Shown piece after piece: positions 1 to 22,103 of a DNA stretch of 64,000 bases; within the stretch, counting starts at the first letter, position 1; every line of letters starts with the position of its first letter. Where the stretch lies: the NCBI GenBank assembly GCA_009746045.1, contig RPFO01000175.1, positions 3,964,430 to 4,028,429 on the forward strand. Direction: 5' to 3'. The notes under the pieces are model-generated. The model did not search any database and was not told the DNA's origin. It saw only the letters and a program-made list of their open reading frames with translations. The translations under genes and the position numbers were made by a program. Source of the stretch: Mesostigma viride (Eukaryota > Streptophyta > Mesostigmatophyceae > Mesostigmatales > Mesostigmataceae).

Positions 1-217
1 GAAGGATTCGATAGAGCACCCTATGAAGGATTCGATAGAGCATCCTATGAAGGATTTGATAGAGGAGCACCCTATGAAGGATTTGATAGAGCACCCTATG
101 AAGGATTCGATAGAGCACCCTATGAAGGATTCGATAGAGCACCCTATGAAGGATTCGATAGAGCACCCTATGTAGGATTCGATAGAGCACCCTATAAGGA
201 TTCGATAGAGCACCCTA
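1..217. repeat. 24-bp tandem repeat
   Basis: About nine head-to-tail copies of a 24-bp unit containing GAAGGATTCGATAGAGCAC. One copy has extra bases and a few have single changes. It lies just beyond the stop of the secreted binding-protein gene and runs off the window edge. I see nothing coding in it or in the next 200 bases. Confidence 0.95.
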
Positions 218-433
218 GAACAATGCGGTATCATTAAGACTGTGCTAACATTTTGATAGAGAACCTTATCCATTTTTCATAAAGAACAACGTGGTATCAA
301 CCTGATTCATCACATTACAATATCTAACGAGCTAATCACCTACCCTTGAGTGCATGTGAAGACGTGACGTACGTGCAGAAGTGAGTCATCAAGTGTCATG
401 GCCTCAACAACCCTGCCCGTATCTTACTGTCGA

Positions 434-10138
<9,705 letters not shown>

Positions 10139-12149
10139 ATTGAAGATGCGTGGGACTTGGCTTGTGGGAGAATTTCGGGGATACCCGGCGTGTGGCTTAG
10201 CGAACTCGCCTGGTTAAGGACACCGCTGCCCTGGTCGTTGATTGCAGCCCGCTCGCACACGTTGTGTATCGTAAGAAAGAAAGGATAGTCCTTGGTGTGA
10301 TACCTTGGCAGTCTCACTGGCTTGTTATAAAAGCCCATTGATGCTGAATGGGGGCGTGCATCGCTTCGGCCATCATCCATCGACCAGGTGCCAGGCAAAA
10401 CTGTGTATTGTGTGCAAAGCGGCAGCAACGGTTCCATCCCGCGCCATGCTCGAGTCGTCTCCGTTACCACCGTGTGCCTTCATCAAGCGCCCGCGAGCTG
10501 AATAGCTTTATTTTCTGGGGAGAGATGTACATTGTCTTAGCGGCGAATCCGAGCAAGACCTCATCGGATTATTAACCGGCCTGCAGTACTACCGCATGGC
10601 ATGGCACGTCCAGCCAGCCTATACACATAGTAGTATCACTAGTTCACTATATGTGCCCTCCTTCAACGGAACGTGTACGCCGAGTATACTATAAATACAC
10701 CGGTGGAGATGAACGCTAGCACCGGTGGAGATTGATAACGCTTAGTTATCGTGCTAACTACGTATTAGCGGGCACACGACATTGGCACAACGCGAACATA
10801 CTCGGCACTCCATATTCTGCCACCCAGAAAGCGATCCGGCGGATTTTGCAGAAACCTCAGAGCGATGTACTAGCCATTCACGAATTTCGTCTCTGCAAGC
10901 TCAGAGAAGACAGACAACCGCGGCAACGAACCGGCTGGCCGTCTGAAAGGGTGGCAGCGCTCAATCCCTTGCACATGCTTGTTAGCTACCGTATCTACTG
11001 GTTGTTGTGGCTTGTGACTGTAACTCGCCTGTGCACCATCGACTGCGTTGTTGTTCAGCGTTGCTGCAACGTTGTAGCGGTGGCAGCCGGGCTTCTTCGG
11101 TGGACGATCCCTGGCACTAATTACAACCGGCTACAGTATCACTCGCAATTTTCGTGAATCACTCGGGAATTGTGACGTGCAGTGCTTGTGCAGTGTGCTG
11201 TTCAGGTCTGTAAAAGTACAGCGTCATGCGTCAGTCAGTCAGTTGAATCCCACGCCGAAAAGTACAGCGTACCTCCATCCAAAATTGAAAGTTGCAAACA
11301 CTCGGTTCAGTCAGCAGGCTGTATGTAGTCGGTGCTGCTACGTACGCTAGAGACCCCTCCCCCATGTTTAAGAATTAAGAATACTAAGTTTAGATTCTGA
11401 AAACCTGGATTTTACCTCTACTATGAATTACAGGTGTGGTAGATAGTAGTAGAGTCGAATCAAGGTGCTATTATAAATTTATAATAGGATAATCTGTAGA
11501 CTAATAATCTAAGATCGTGACTCGTGAGCCCTGGATCGGTCGCATCCCAGTACTCTTAAACCTGGGGGGGCGTTGTGGGCTCTGGCCAAGGGGAGAGTTC
11601 TTTTCAGCCAGTTGATGAGAGTTCATGACTGTGTGCATGTACATACTCACAACCCTGATCTCCGTGGTCTGCAATAGCTGTGCGAAGCTGAATGCATCTG
11701 CGCATGCCAACTTGCCAAGTGGCTATCGCTTTTCCTATCACCATTCATTGGACTTCCCTATCAAACTTCCCAGCCGTTACTGTACGATGCTGAGTGCTCC
11801 CGATCATCCCGATCAACCGATCGGGTGATTGAGGTACATGTACCGATCCCGATGCATAATATCTTTTTGACTTTGGAATAATATTATGCTAACCCTGCTA
11901 CGTAGCAAGCCTGGCTGTTACCGCTACCATGGCGTTGAAGGATGACATGCAGTTTATAATATAGACCGCGCGGTACTGCAGGGTTGATCATCCGACGAGG
12001 CCTTGCTCCGTCCCACCCGGAACGCGGCCGCCTGTAGCTATTGTGACAGACAGCACCTGCTCATTACGGCAAATGCGAATGTTCTATACATTTCGTTCTG
12101 TAGAATTTGCCACTTCATTTGCCTTCCTTTCAGGTGCGGAAACTGCACC
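10139..12149. other. Upstream region of the binding-protein gene
   Basis: 10139-10543 is one arm of the inverted duplication and presumably holds the promoter. 10544-12149 shows no convincing gene: short frames only, AT-rich patches and no RNA gene that I recognise. Confidence 0.5.
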
Positions 12150-12975
12150 CGCTGAGACAGTATACATTTCTCCCCAGAGAATAAAGCTATTCAGCTCGCG
12201 GGTGCTTGATGGAGGCACACGATGTTGCCAAAGCGGTTCGAGCATGCGCCGGTTGGGCCCGTCGCTGCCCCTTATTCGCACACAAGAACGATTTCTTCCT
12301 GGCACTTGAACGGCGGGTGGCCACTAGAGGATTGCGCGCCCGCATGTATGTAGCATATATGGGCTTTTTAGCAAGCAGGTAAGACCGCCGAGGAATCACA
12401 CCAAGGACCATCATGCTTCTAAGACAATACACAACGTGTGCAAGTGGGCTGCAATCAATGACCAGGGCTGCGTCTGCGCACATGGGGTCCCCCATCGTCC
12501 ATAAGCCACGCATCTGCAATATGGGCCGAGTCAACCGCACCAAGGCTTTATCAAGCCCCCAATTCATTCGATCGCTCCTTCTTCTCCTGCTGGCCTGTCT
12601 CAACACTGCGGCAGCACAGACGTCGAACCATACTGCATTTTTCTGCCCTTGCCTGGACCGCCGCGCCATCTCCTTCACCTTCGCCATGCACTATATCTAC
12701 ACCAACACAAGCTCGGGCGCGCAGCTGCGTGCCGTGCGTGGAGCAGGCGGCGCGGGATGGGGGGCTGCGGCTCCAGGAATACCTGTCCGCGCGGGTCTTC
12801 AGCGTAAGAGATGTGTCGCCATAGAATTATGCTTCGCAACCGTGCAGCTGGGCTTCGGCGTGAGTGCATAATTAGTAAATGTAATGTCGGTAATATACTT
12901 AGCAGGCGTGCAGGTCTTCAGCATGAGCGATTTGTCACTACTTAATACACATACTTAGCAAAGCGTGCTGGTGTT
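12150..12975 (+). repeat. Inverted duplicate of promoter and exon 1 of the binding-protein gene
   Basis: This arm matches the reverse complement of about 9640-10543, covering upstream DNA (CGAGCTGAATAGCTTTATT edge, TGATTGCAGCCC, CACACGTTGTGTAT), exon 1 and the first part of intron 1. The arms lie head to head with a 1.6 kb spacer. Confidence 0.85.
12523..12812 (+). pseudogene. Decayed copy of binding-protein exon 1
   Basis: It reads MGRVNRTKALSS, the Leu-rich core LLLLLLACLNTAAAQ and AFFCPCLDRRAISF like the true exon. A one-base insertion after AQLRA then shifts the frame, so GVEQAARDRG becomes VRGAGGAG. A donor-like GTAAGA remains in the same place. No matching downstream exons exist on the plus strand, so it is a dead fragment unless used as an alternative transcript start. 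Confidence 0.85.
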
Positions 12976-13019
12976 TGGCAAAATGAGTGCCGCCTGCTTG
13001 ACAGAGGGCCGCGTTTTAC

Positions 13020-13340
13020 CTAACGCGGGTAAAGCATTTTGGGCGGGTAAAGCATTTTGGGCGGGTAAAGCATTTTGTTAGATAAATTATGAAATTGCTC
13101 TGCAAATGTTCTGGTTGTTGGCAAGCGTCCCTGGCCTTGTTCTGGTTGTTGGTGAAACAAGACGTGCTGGGATTTTTCTGGTTGTCGGTGAAACAAGCAT
13201 CGCTGGCCTCGTTCTGGTTGTTGGCGAACAAGAGTTGCTGGGATATTGTTCTGGTTGTTGGCGAACAAGAGTTGCTGGGATTTGTAGAACTGGTTGTTGG
13301 CGAACAAGCATGCATCTGGTTGTTGGTAAAGCGACAGTCG
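13020..13340. repeat. Tandem repeats of 18 bp and ~33 bp
   Basis: Three GCGGGTAAAGCATTTTGG units are followed by about seven diverged units of the type GTTCTGGTTGTTGGCGAACA. The short frames they open in several phases are not genes. Confidence 0.85.
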
Positions 13341-13349
13341 CTGGGACTC

Positions 13350-13465
13350 AGCGCTTCGTTTACTGCCGGATCCGGACGGATCCGGCTGTGGGAAAAAGTG
13401 CCTGGCGCGGCTTCGGCCAGACGGGTGGCCCTTATCAGGGCCGGCGCGGCGAATACAGTACTGAT
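13350..13465 (+). repeat. Dispersed GC-rich repeat (partner of 4383-4530)
   Basis: Opens CAGCGCTTCGTTTACTGC and ends CCGGCGCGGCGAATACAG. It is in inverted orientation to the copy at 4383-4530. Confidence 0.6.
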
Positions 13466-13526
13466 GTACTTGTCTAGAGAATAAACAATCTTTATTAATA
13501 AACTTAATTATATACTTCGAACCCCC

Positions 13527-14140
13527 CTATATCAGATACCCATGATCTTGTCCCGGAGCTCCACAAAAGGTGGCTCGGCCAGTGGCTTCGTGAGCATGTC
13601 TGCATGCAAGCATCTCAACCCCTGGGAGCTGAGACACCTGGATGGTGCCATCAGCGACCTTCTCCCGGATGTAGTGGAACTTGACATCAATGTGCTTTGT
13701 CCTCCTGGGATGGACGGGGTCCCGTGTCAGGGCGACCGCAGCGGTGTTGTCACAAAGCACCTGGATCGGCCCGCTGGGGCCGGATCTCCCAGCTCCTTGG
13801 TGATGGTGAGTAGAGGGACCACCTGCTGCGTGACACCGCACACGGCCATGTACTCGGCCTCGCAGGTAGACAGGGCGATGGTAGGTTGCTTGCGGCTGGT
13901 CAAGTCCACTCGCTGCATCCCGGTACATGACCACATTCCCAGTGATCGACTTCCAGTCCACCTTGTCCCGTGCCCAGTCCGCGTCGGAGTAGGCCACCAG
14001 TCCTCCCTATCCCTTGCATGTAGGTCAAGCCCAGGTCCTTGGTGTGTACCAGGTACTGGAGCACCCGGCGGGCCAGAGCTAGGTCGTTCGTGTCGGGCTT
14101 CGACTTTGGTGCTCCGTGATTGGACCCCAACGGGAGCACG
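13527..14140 (-). pseudogene. Ty1/copia retrotransposon remnant (RT end and RNase H)
   Basis: In three broken frames it reads RVLQYLVHTKDLGLTY (end of RT), AYSDADWARDK, RKQPTIALSTCEAEYMAV, VLCDNTAAVALTRDP and RTKHIDVKFHYIREKV. These are the standard order and motifs of copia RNase H. Frameshifts separate the pieces, and integrase, protease, gag and LTRs are not seen, so it cannot act alone. Confidence 0.9.
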
Positions 14141-14821
14141 AGTTTAATTAATTACGCTGCCTTATCTCGTCCGAAACGTGAGGCATACCCTGATACAAAG
14201 ACTCTAATGACCTATGTGTGGAAAACCCTACCGATTCAGGACTGTGGCATGCCTTCGATCAATGGATGTTCACGCAATTCCATACTTAGTATGGAGTGGA
14301 CTGCAGAGTCTTGCGCTGCATGCCGAAGGCCGGAAGTGTGCCTTATCCTCTGGGGAGTCAACTGAAATATGAGCAGAACTGGTGGGGCCGGGAACCTTCT
14401 TGTCCTCTGCGGGAGTTGGGAAGACGATACTGCCCAGGCTCGCGGTGCCGGCGACGTCACCTTTGCCCCATGCATGCGGGTTTACAAGTCGAGCTACTAG
14501 CGTACGAGCCCGCCAGCTTGTCGTCAAGAGACTCGGCACCCCCCATCATCCCCATGCAGACCCCATGCAAGGTCCATGCATGGGGAAATGACGCAGAATC
14601 GCGCGGCCGGCAGCTGCGCGGCGTTCTCGCTCGGTGGCCTCCCTCCGCTGGGCATCCAACTCCGGTGTAGCTTGGTGGCGCCATGGCGTCGGTGGTTTAA
14701 ACCGAGGCAGCCTTACGTTAGGGTCTTCAGTATACAGGTTGATCCACCCATGCAGGTGTGCATGCACGGGGAGGACCTCAGTCCCCCTCCAGCGCCCAGC
14801 GGCCAGGGCGGCGATGGTGGC

Positions 14822-17810
14822 CATTAAATTAAATTAAATTAAATTATAACATGCATATTTATGACTCCGTTGGGAGATCATCATGTAGCACGTATTCCCT
14901 TGCTTGATGGATGGAGGTGGGCGAAGCCGCGAAACCTTATATAACCGACTAAGCTACTTAACTCTAAGCTGGTGGCCATGTGTGTGCATATATATATTAA
15001 AAATATAATTACTTACAACAGAGTGAAATCACTCAAACCAAAGCAAACGCCCAGCTATAAACCTATATACAGAGCCATGTCAAAGCTCTATACTACGATA
15101 AGACCAATGGAAACGCCTAACGGGAGGACCCTAATAGCCCTGCTGCACCGCAAAATCAGCCCGCGTACGGCGGAGCATGATGTCAGCCATGGCCCGAGTC
15201 AGCGCCACCGACAAGCGCTGACGCCAATACTGACGTCCAGGTCCGCGCCGACCATGGGGCCCGCTGGCCCTCCATATATATCTATCCATTTAAACATTAA
15301 TAACATTGAAGCCAACCGAGTAACAAGAGATTAACCACGACAAAATAACTACTGAGCCGGCATGGGACACTCGATCCACACCGCGGAATGAAGTAAAACA
15401 GCTTAAATTAATAACCGACGTGCTGCGCCACAAAGTCAGCCCGCGTGCGGCAGCTGGCGGAGCAAGATGTCAGCCATAGCCCGGGTCAGCGCTACCGTGA
15501 AAGGCGTTGGCGCCAGTACGAAGTCCAGGTCCGCGCCGACCAAGGGGCCCGCTGGCCGGCCCTCCATGGGTCCAGGCGGTCCTCCCGGAGCTGGTAGTAC
15601 TCCTTAATATTAAAGAAGCCGGCGATCATCAGGGTTCCCATGGTCCCGACCTCCTCCAAGGGCAAAGGGCACCACACGACGGGCCGGGCGCCATAGGCCG
15701 TGAGCTTGGCCCCGCGCTCAGGCCGATCCGCCGTGTAGCCCGCCGCCTGGGATCATCATTGCACCAACCATGCATCAGGCTATAAGGGCCGGCAAGGGGC
15801 CGGCGAGCCGGCACAGAAACGTCAGTGACTGCAAGTGCCGGCCGCCTCCCTCAAAGTCCAGAACCACGATCGATGTCAGGTCGGTGGTTGGGGGAGTAGA
15901 ATTAAAGCCGCGCCGTCCGCATCCTCATACCGGATGTTCACGTACGTGGGGGAAAACGGACCGGACCATGGCGAGCACCACCGTCATGCAGGAGGACCAT
16001 GCATGTGCAAGCAGTACCACAGTGGTAGCTGTGGCAATGATACCTTTGGCATGAAGGAGAATGGGGGTCTCTGCCCTTTCTCCTGTTGTGCACACACAGG
16101 GATTAAAAGCACTTTGGTGCTCTGCATGAGAGAGCACGAGTTTAATGTGCAAATTTTTTCAAGTACCAATGAGCTGGTTCTGTTGGCCTCCCATGCGCCT
16201 GACACGGGTAGTGGGTCCCCGACTCACTGGGGTACGTCCAAGGCCTGCCCGCAGCTACCACAGGGCTCAGGCCCTCAGTGACAGTGGGAACAAGAGGTTG
16301 CAGGGCAAACAGTTGCCGTGTCGCAGCGCCACCGGATAGTGACCGGCATGGGCGCTGCAGGATCGACAAATGGGGCCAGGGCCATGGGGAGAGCACGGAG
16401 CCGACCGAGCCGTAAGCCGAGCCCACACGTACTGAGTCCGCAACAAGAGTGAGCTAGAACAGCCACGCACGACCCTGGGCATTGAGGTAATCAAAAAGAG
16501 CCATCCAATCCGCCGCGTGCAGAATACCCGCGTACTAGTAGGTTTTCTGGTGTTCATCGATCAGATGACGCGGGCAGGGAATGCTGCGGGGGATACTGAC
16601 GGTTGCTTAACCCGGAGGGAGTGCCCCGAGGAACGGAAGGGGCCGTTGGGCGGCCTGACTAGCGGTGCGGACGGTAGTGCAGGCCACCGATGCCAGTGCT
16701 GGATCTCAGCATCAGTATAAGCATCCTGGATGGCGGTGATGCAAGGGTAGGGGCTGGCGGGGTCCAAGAAGAGGTCAGGCGCTGCCGTAGCCAAAAGGGG
16801 AAGGAGCCGACAGATTTCCGCTCACGACTGAGCGACAGAGCCCAAAAACGCCGCCGGTGCCGGCAGCCGGGCTGCGCGAGTCAGAGTCCCGGCAGCCGCC
16901 CATCCGATCCGGCCGGGCAGCGGGGAAGCGATGCGGATAGAATGAGCCGGGAGATCGGGGCCGGGAACCAGCTCAGTGTGCCATGCAAGGCGCGCCAACT
17001 GGATGCGTTCATCGCGGGCCTCGGCGGCCAGTCAATGGACCTGGGCGGCCGGGCCGGAGGCCCGGGGCGCCCCGGAGCCAATAAACGACGCGAGGGTGCA
17101 CGCAAAACCAGAGATCAAGCAGCCCGCGTCGGGTCTGCAAATCATGCATGCAGGCGAGCAATCAATGCAATGGGCACTGGCAAAAACTCGGCGGTGCACT
17201 CGATCCTCATTCCTCAATGGCGGCCCGGGGAGGGCGTCGATGACGAAATCGGGGTCGCCGACTGGAACGCCGAGGACGTCCAACCCACAGAGACGTTCGT
17301 TCCGGCCCAGGAGCTGCATCCGGCGGAAAGCCCGAGCAATCAGTGACCCTGGGGCGAGTACACCGCGCATTAGTTGGCCATGGTCAGCTTGAGTTTGATG
17401 TCAGCCGGCCACGGCCGTCTGCAGGGCCAGAAGGGCCGCGTTGGTGTCGACCTGCACGGTGCCCCCCCCCCCCAAGAGGAGGGGGCGCTTTGCTGAGTAG
17501 AATAGTTAGGGTTTTCTAGATTAGAATAGCTCAGAGAGTACTTCGGTTGCGCGGCTTTGCCCACCTCCATCCATCCAGCAAGGGAATATGTGCTACATGA
17601 TCTCCCCACGGAGTCATGTTATTCTGATTTTCTGATTTGGCACGCCGCAAATAGTGAAAACCATTTGCGTTCAGTGTGTTATAATTTAATGAGATTATTA
17701 GCATAGTACTCCATGGCATGCCTTTGCGCATGACACGCAAGTACTAACTAACTTACTTACTTACTTACTTATGTTTTAATTTAATTTAATTTAATTTAAT
17801 TAATCACACG
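14822..17810 (-). mobile_element. Degenerate non-LTR retroelement block (copy A) with inverted flanks
   Basis: 15130-17350 on the minus strand has the same fragments as the copy at 53.4-55.2 kb, such as RKPTSTRVF..TRRIGW against NKRPTRVYYTVPTGW, and LRALPM. It has many stops and shifts. Two diverged 3' tails lie in tandem (15130-15270 and 15420-15580). The flanks 14822-14950 and 17500-17790 are inverted copies of each other: AAATT repeats, CTCCGTTGGGAGATCAT, TGTAGCAC, GATGGATGGAGGTGGGC. No intact frame remains. Confidence 0.65.
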
Positions 17811-18840
17811 CGGTGCAGGCCGCTGGCCGGTGGCGCGCGGATCCGCCGTCTTTGCTGCACATGCATCACGAAGCTTTATTGCACCTATGTAGTAGTACTG
17901 CTAGCTAGACTGTGAGCGCTGAGGTTGATAAATTGAATATACGTGGCCTGGCACTGGTGGCGTTTTCCGCGGCCTGGCACTGAACGCAAAGGTTTTCACC
18001 TTTGCGGAGTGTCTGATCAGAATACGTGGCCTGGCAATGAGAAAAGGCGGTGGTCGATCCCTGCCCCCATGCACGCGGGTCCCATTGAAGAGCCGTGGAT
18101 CGAGCATTGGATATGAATTGCCCCGGCAATTAATTAATTATTTAAAAGCGCGCGACTGCATCACGTGGGTACCAAGAAAGCTGGATTGAACCTTCAACCC
18201 CTATACACAGTTGAGAAGGAGAAAGGGCCGGCCCTAGCTTCTCTCGCTGCCTCAAGTGGGCAGGCCTCAGAGTCCTCTCTCTGGATTATGGTGCAGGCCT
18301 GGGCAACTGTGGGTGCAATTTATAGCTTAGACATAGCAAAAGCATAGTGGCATGCAGTAAGGCTGCCCCATGTTCCAGAGCCCAAAAATACACTAGCTTG
18401 AAATGCATTTATAGGCGCCCGTTTGGTTTTCATCAATCAGGGATGAAAGGTGCCTACTCAAAATTATAGGTTGTATCCCGTGACTCTCCCAATGGAAGCG
18501 CGTGAATGAAGTGAGACAACTATGCCTGGACGCATGGCGATCCAACGCCGTGGAAGGACTAGGGTAGTTGTCTGAGAGGAAAGACGCGAAGGCCGCGGGA
18601 GCCGCGTGGCTATCTCTAGGTAGACCTGCATGGAGGGAGACAGAGGGTAACAAGAAAGGTTGATAGGGGAAACACACATACACACACACACACACCACCA
18701 CCACCACTACCAACACAAACAACCAAAACTGCTTCAAGGAAAAGAGGGAACGCATACACACATGCACGAAGGGGCTAAAAGAATAAGTAAGGAGTATACA
18801 TTACAGGGAAAAAGAAAAAAGAAAAAGAAAGAAAGAAAGA
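17811..18840. other. Intergenic, short repeats only
   Basis: Holds AATT repeats near 18128, a (CA)n tract at 18673-18694 and an A/G-rich stretch at 18805-18845. I see no gene. Confidence 0.5.
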
Positions 18841-18841
18841 A

Positions 18842-19965
18842 GAATTAATTAATTAATTAATAGACACGTGACTGCGTCACGTGAGCATAAGTCCTCAGTG
18901 GGAGGGGAACATGGGATGGAATGGATGGTATAAGCTATCTAGGTCCTAGTTACAGGGGTGTGGGCACCGCGGCCCGAATCGCTATGAATGCCATACTTGG
19001 TCACACGCGGAGCCCCCACAGGCTTGGGGGTGGTCTCCTTCATCACTACTTGCCATCTATCCTTGCGCACCATCTGCCTCCATATTACAGACAAACCAGG
19101 AGGCTGCCCGGGGGTGAGCCCGTCACGTCTAGTGTAGCACATGTCCATGCCGAGTCTATCACGAAAAGTCCACGGGTGGCGGCCCTGCCGCGCGCGGCCG
19201 GGGGCACGCCAGGTGAGGACATATCGCCCAGGCTGGGCGGGCTTGGTGCCAGCTAGTCTATCTGATGTATCTACCTGATCTGTGCGGGCCAGGTGCCCGG
19301 CTAGGCCCAGGCGCCTGTGCCTAATAATGTGGGAAACATAGGGCAAATCAGCGTACAAATCCTCATTACTAATGTGCAAACCAAAGGGGATGTTAAGGGC
19401 CTTGCGCAGCATCTTGGTGACGGCGCCGTCGAGTCGTTGCTCCAGCTCCTGCATCAGTGTCCACGTCTCGGCGCCGTAGGTCAGGATCGTCAGAATGACG
19501 ACCTTGAAGAGGTCACGCTTGACGATCCGGGGTAGGGCGGGGTTGCTCCACCAGCGGCGGTGGTCATGGAGGTGCGCCCACGCCATGCCGATCCGTGTCG
19601 TCATGTCGTCCTCGCAGTCAGGAAGCCAACTGCCGAGCAGCTTGAAGCGGCCTGAAGTAGGGTAGTTGACCTCGGCATCGTCTAAGAGGCGGAGTGTGGG
19701 TGGGGGCCCTGCCATGCCGAGGGCCAGGGCCTCCGTTTTGGGGCTGATTTCTAGACCAACCGCCCGAGCCTCGAGCGCCAGGCAGTCCAGCCAAAGTTGG
19801 GCAGACTCCGGCTTCTCGATGAGCGTGATGTCGTCGGCATAAATGAGGTCAGCTAGTAAATTCTGCTTGTTAGTCGGCCCCCCTTCCCCAAGCTCGTTCG
19901 TGATCGCTAGGCCAGGGGCACGGCCTGCAATGCTAGCAAAGCGAGCACGTGCCTGGCGCATAACA
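18842..19965 (-). mobile_element. LINE-type reverse transcriptase fragment, 5' truncated
   Basis: An open frame ending at 18939 reads LADLIYADDITLIEK (the YADD catalytic box), then GLEISPKTEALAL, FKLLGSWL, ILTYGAETWTL and RRLGLAGHLART. That is the usual order of the C-terminal half of a non-LTR RT. The N-terminal RT and endonuclease are missing. The frame continues upstream into low-complexity sequence that is not part of it. A (TTAA)n tail at 18842-18862 marks the 3' end. Confidence 0.9.
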
Positions 19966-20154
19966 TAAGAAAGAAGAAGAGAAAACGTAAATGGTAATAA
20001 TACGAACAATAATAAATAAAGACAAAGTAAAGAGTGATAATAATAACAAAAACAAAAATGGAATAAAGGGAAGGTCATTGCTGGGATGTGGTGAGGCACA
20101 GGCGATGTTGGAGTATGGGTCAGGAGTTCGATTTTTTAGCGCCCATGAACAGAC

Positions 20155-20470
20155 GAATATTGGACAGACGTGCGGACGGACCCGGACGAACGGATGGGCG
20201 GACGGGCGCGGACGGGCGTGGTCGGGCGGACGGGCGAACGGATGCACGGACGCGCGAGCGCATGCACACATGCACGGACGCACGAACGAACGAACGAACG
20301 AACGAACGAACGAACAAGCGAGCAAGCGAGCGAGCGAGCGAACGAACAGACGGACGGAAGGACGGATGGGCGGGTGGGTGGGCAGACGGACAGACAGACG
20401 GACGCACGGCCGCGTGATCGACCGCGCGCCCGCGCGCCCGCGCGCCCGCCCGCCCGCCCGAACGAACGAA
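20155..20470. repeat. GGAC/GAAC/GAGC tetranucleotide tract
   Basis: A mosaic of CGGA, CGAA and GCGA tetramers with (CGAA)n at 20282-20315 and a GCCC-rich end. All frames read as Arg/Thr/Asp/Glu-rich low complexity. Confidence 0.9.
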
Positions 20471-20528
20471 TGGTAATGTTATGAACAAATTCCTATCAAG
20501 TTACGTCAATAACATGAGTACAAGTTAT

Positions 20529-21391
20529 CAAAGAGACAACCAGCGCAGGCCAGAAATCGGGAGAATCCGGACCATGGTAGCTCGAGCCTGCCGTTATCTT
20601 TTCCGCGTTTTCGAGTCGTTCAGGATGATGAAGATGAATGGTGATGGAAATGTGTATCCTTGTGCATTGAAATTGTGGCTGGCTTACGTGTGGAGCGACT
20701 AGATGACCTAGACGGTGGGGCCGGAAACAGCATGCTTGATCAGGGCGTGTGTTTCTAGCCTAGCTGGCCGGGAGTGTCTAGTGGTGAGCACCAGTTGCTG
20801 CGATCGCTCTCCCACCATTTACGAGGAAATACCCGCAAATGGAAAACCACTGAAAAGGTCTAGCTAGTCAGTCATCACGTTAGCCATGCCATGATTCCAA
20901 ACGTCCAAGAACTGCACACGGTGCAAAGGCAAAAAGCCGGAGGACAGCACTTTCAAATGTGCGGCGGGAACCAAAAGCCCGCGGATGCCAGAAAACATCG
21001 TGTTGCGGCAGCGACGCGACGATGTGGACAACGAATCCAGTGCCAAGCTTGGAACGGCCGCAAAGGAGATCTGGCATCACAGGGTTCAGATGTGCGGAGA
21101 TACTATGCGATCCAGCCGGTCCACGACCTGTTTGTAGAGCTTGTGCCAAGGGGCAGCACCGAACAGATGTGGGTGACGTTGCAAAAAACATCGGACTTGA
21201 CGGAGCATAATGGCTCGGTCATAGTCTTTGACCAATAAACGCTGCAAGAGTTCAACAAGAGTCGTGATGAAATCAACACGATAAGAACAAAGACGGGAAA
21301 AACGATGTAACTGAGAAAGAACAACACCATATTTTGCTGTGTGGGAAAGGAGACTGTGAATATCGGGGTAACGAATAAAAGGAATTTGCTG
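20529..21391 (-). mobile_element. Short retroposon, longest copy (863 bp), with 15-bp target duplication
   Basis: Flanked by ATGAGTACAAGTTAT at 20514-20528 and 21392-21406. Its low-coordinate end (CAAAGAGACAACCAGCGCAGG) is shared by all other copies, so it is the 3' end and the element lies on the minus strand. About 525 bp are nearly identical to 47581-48105. No intact protein frame is recognised. 21407-21934 holds nothing that I can identify. Confidence 0.85.
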
Positions 21392-21934
21392 ATGAGTACA
21401 AGTTATGTCAAAAGATGCAAGATGATATTGAAAAATACATAAATACGCATGAACCCTTATTCAAAATCAACCCTTATTAGTAAACAATCTATATGCCACG
21501 AGGCGATAGTGCTCATTTGGCACCCGTGTTTATTGGACACCGCCCTAACATATCCAATATCACACAGGAGATACAGCGTTCAGCTGAATTGTCCATACAA
21601 GTACCTCCACCTCCACCTTAACACCCTTGTGAAAGGTGGAAATAGACACCATGGTAAGCTGCTGCCATGATGGCAAGAATAATAAAAACAAGCCCCTTTA
21701 CCGACAGCTTTTTTGGTAGACCACCCAAACGCACGCAACACTATTTTCAACCATGCCAAACGAATAGAACAGGCAACCTGCCAGCGGTTCTCAGAGCGGG
21801 AGAAGGGCCTTGCGATTTGCCCAGAGATCGAACGGCACGACCTTTACCCAGCTCCTCCACAACAAACCCCATGGAAAACCACTTTGGCGGCCTGCAACCG
21901 ACTTGGATGACCGGATGTAGGCCCATCCCTTAAT

Positions 21935-22103
21935 CTATTCTTTGTACACCGATGCATGCACGGCCACCAGCGCCTTGGTCGCGTCCTTGCTGGCAATCAC
22001 AGCGGAGATGTTGCGCTCGGACGACCCCTGCGCGATGGCGATGACGTTCACCTTGGCGGCGCCCAGCGCGCTGAAGAACATGGCGGCCACGCCCGTGGCT
22101 TCC
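21935..22103 (-). CDS. ASADH/AK gene, exon 8 (ACT 2, stop)
   Basis: EATGVAAMFFSALG, VNVIAIAQGSSERNIS, KDATKALVAVHASVYKE, then TAG. In kinase-homoserine dehydrogenases the dehydrogenase would begin right here. Confidence 0.93.

Noticed and set aside
10732-11157. 141-aa frame upstream of the binding-protein gene
   Set aside because: No recognisable domain, no support from context, and composition like the surrounding noncoding DNA.
19966-20099. N-terminal extension of the RT frame (Phe/Leu/Tyr-rich)
   Set aside because: Low-complexity T-rich DNA that happens to stay in frame; RT homology begins only after it.
18939-21934. A homoserine dehydrogenase exon downstream of the kinase
   Set aside because: No GxGxxG-type start or NGTTNY motif is seen on the minus strand below 21935; the region holds a retroposon and an RT fragment.
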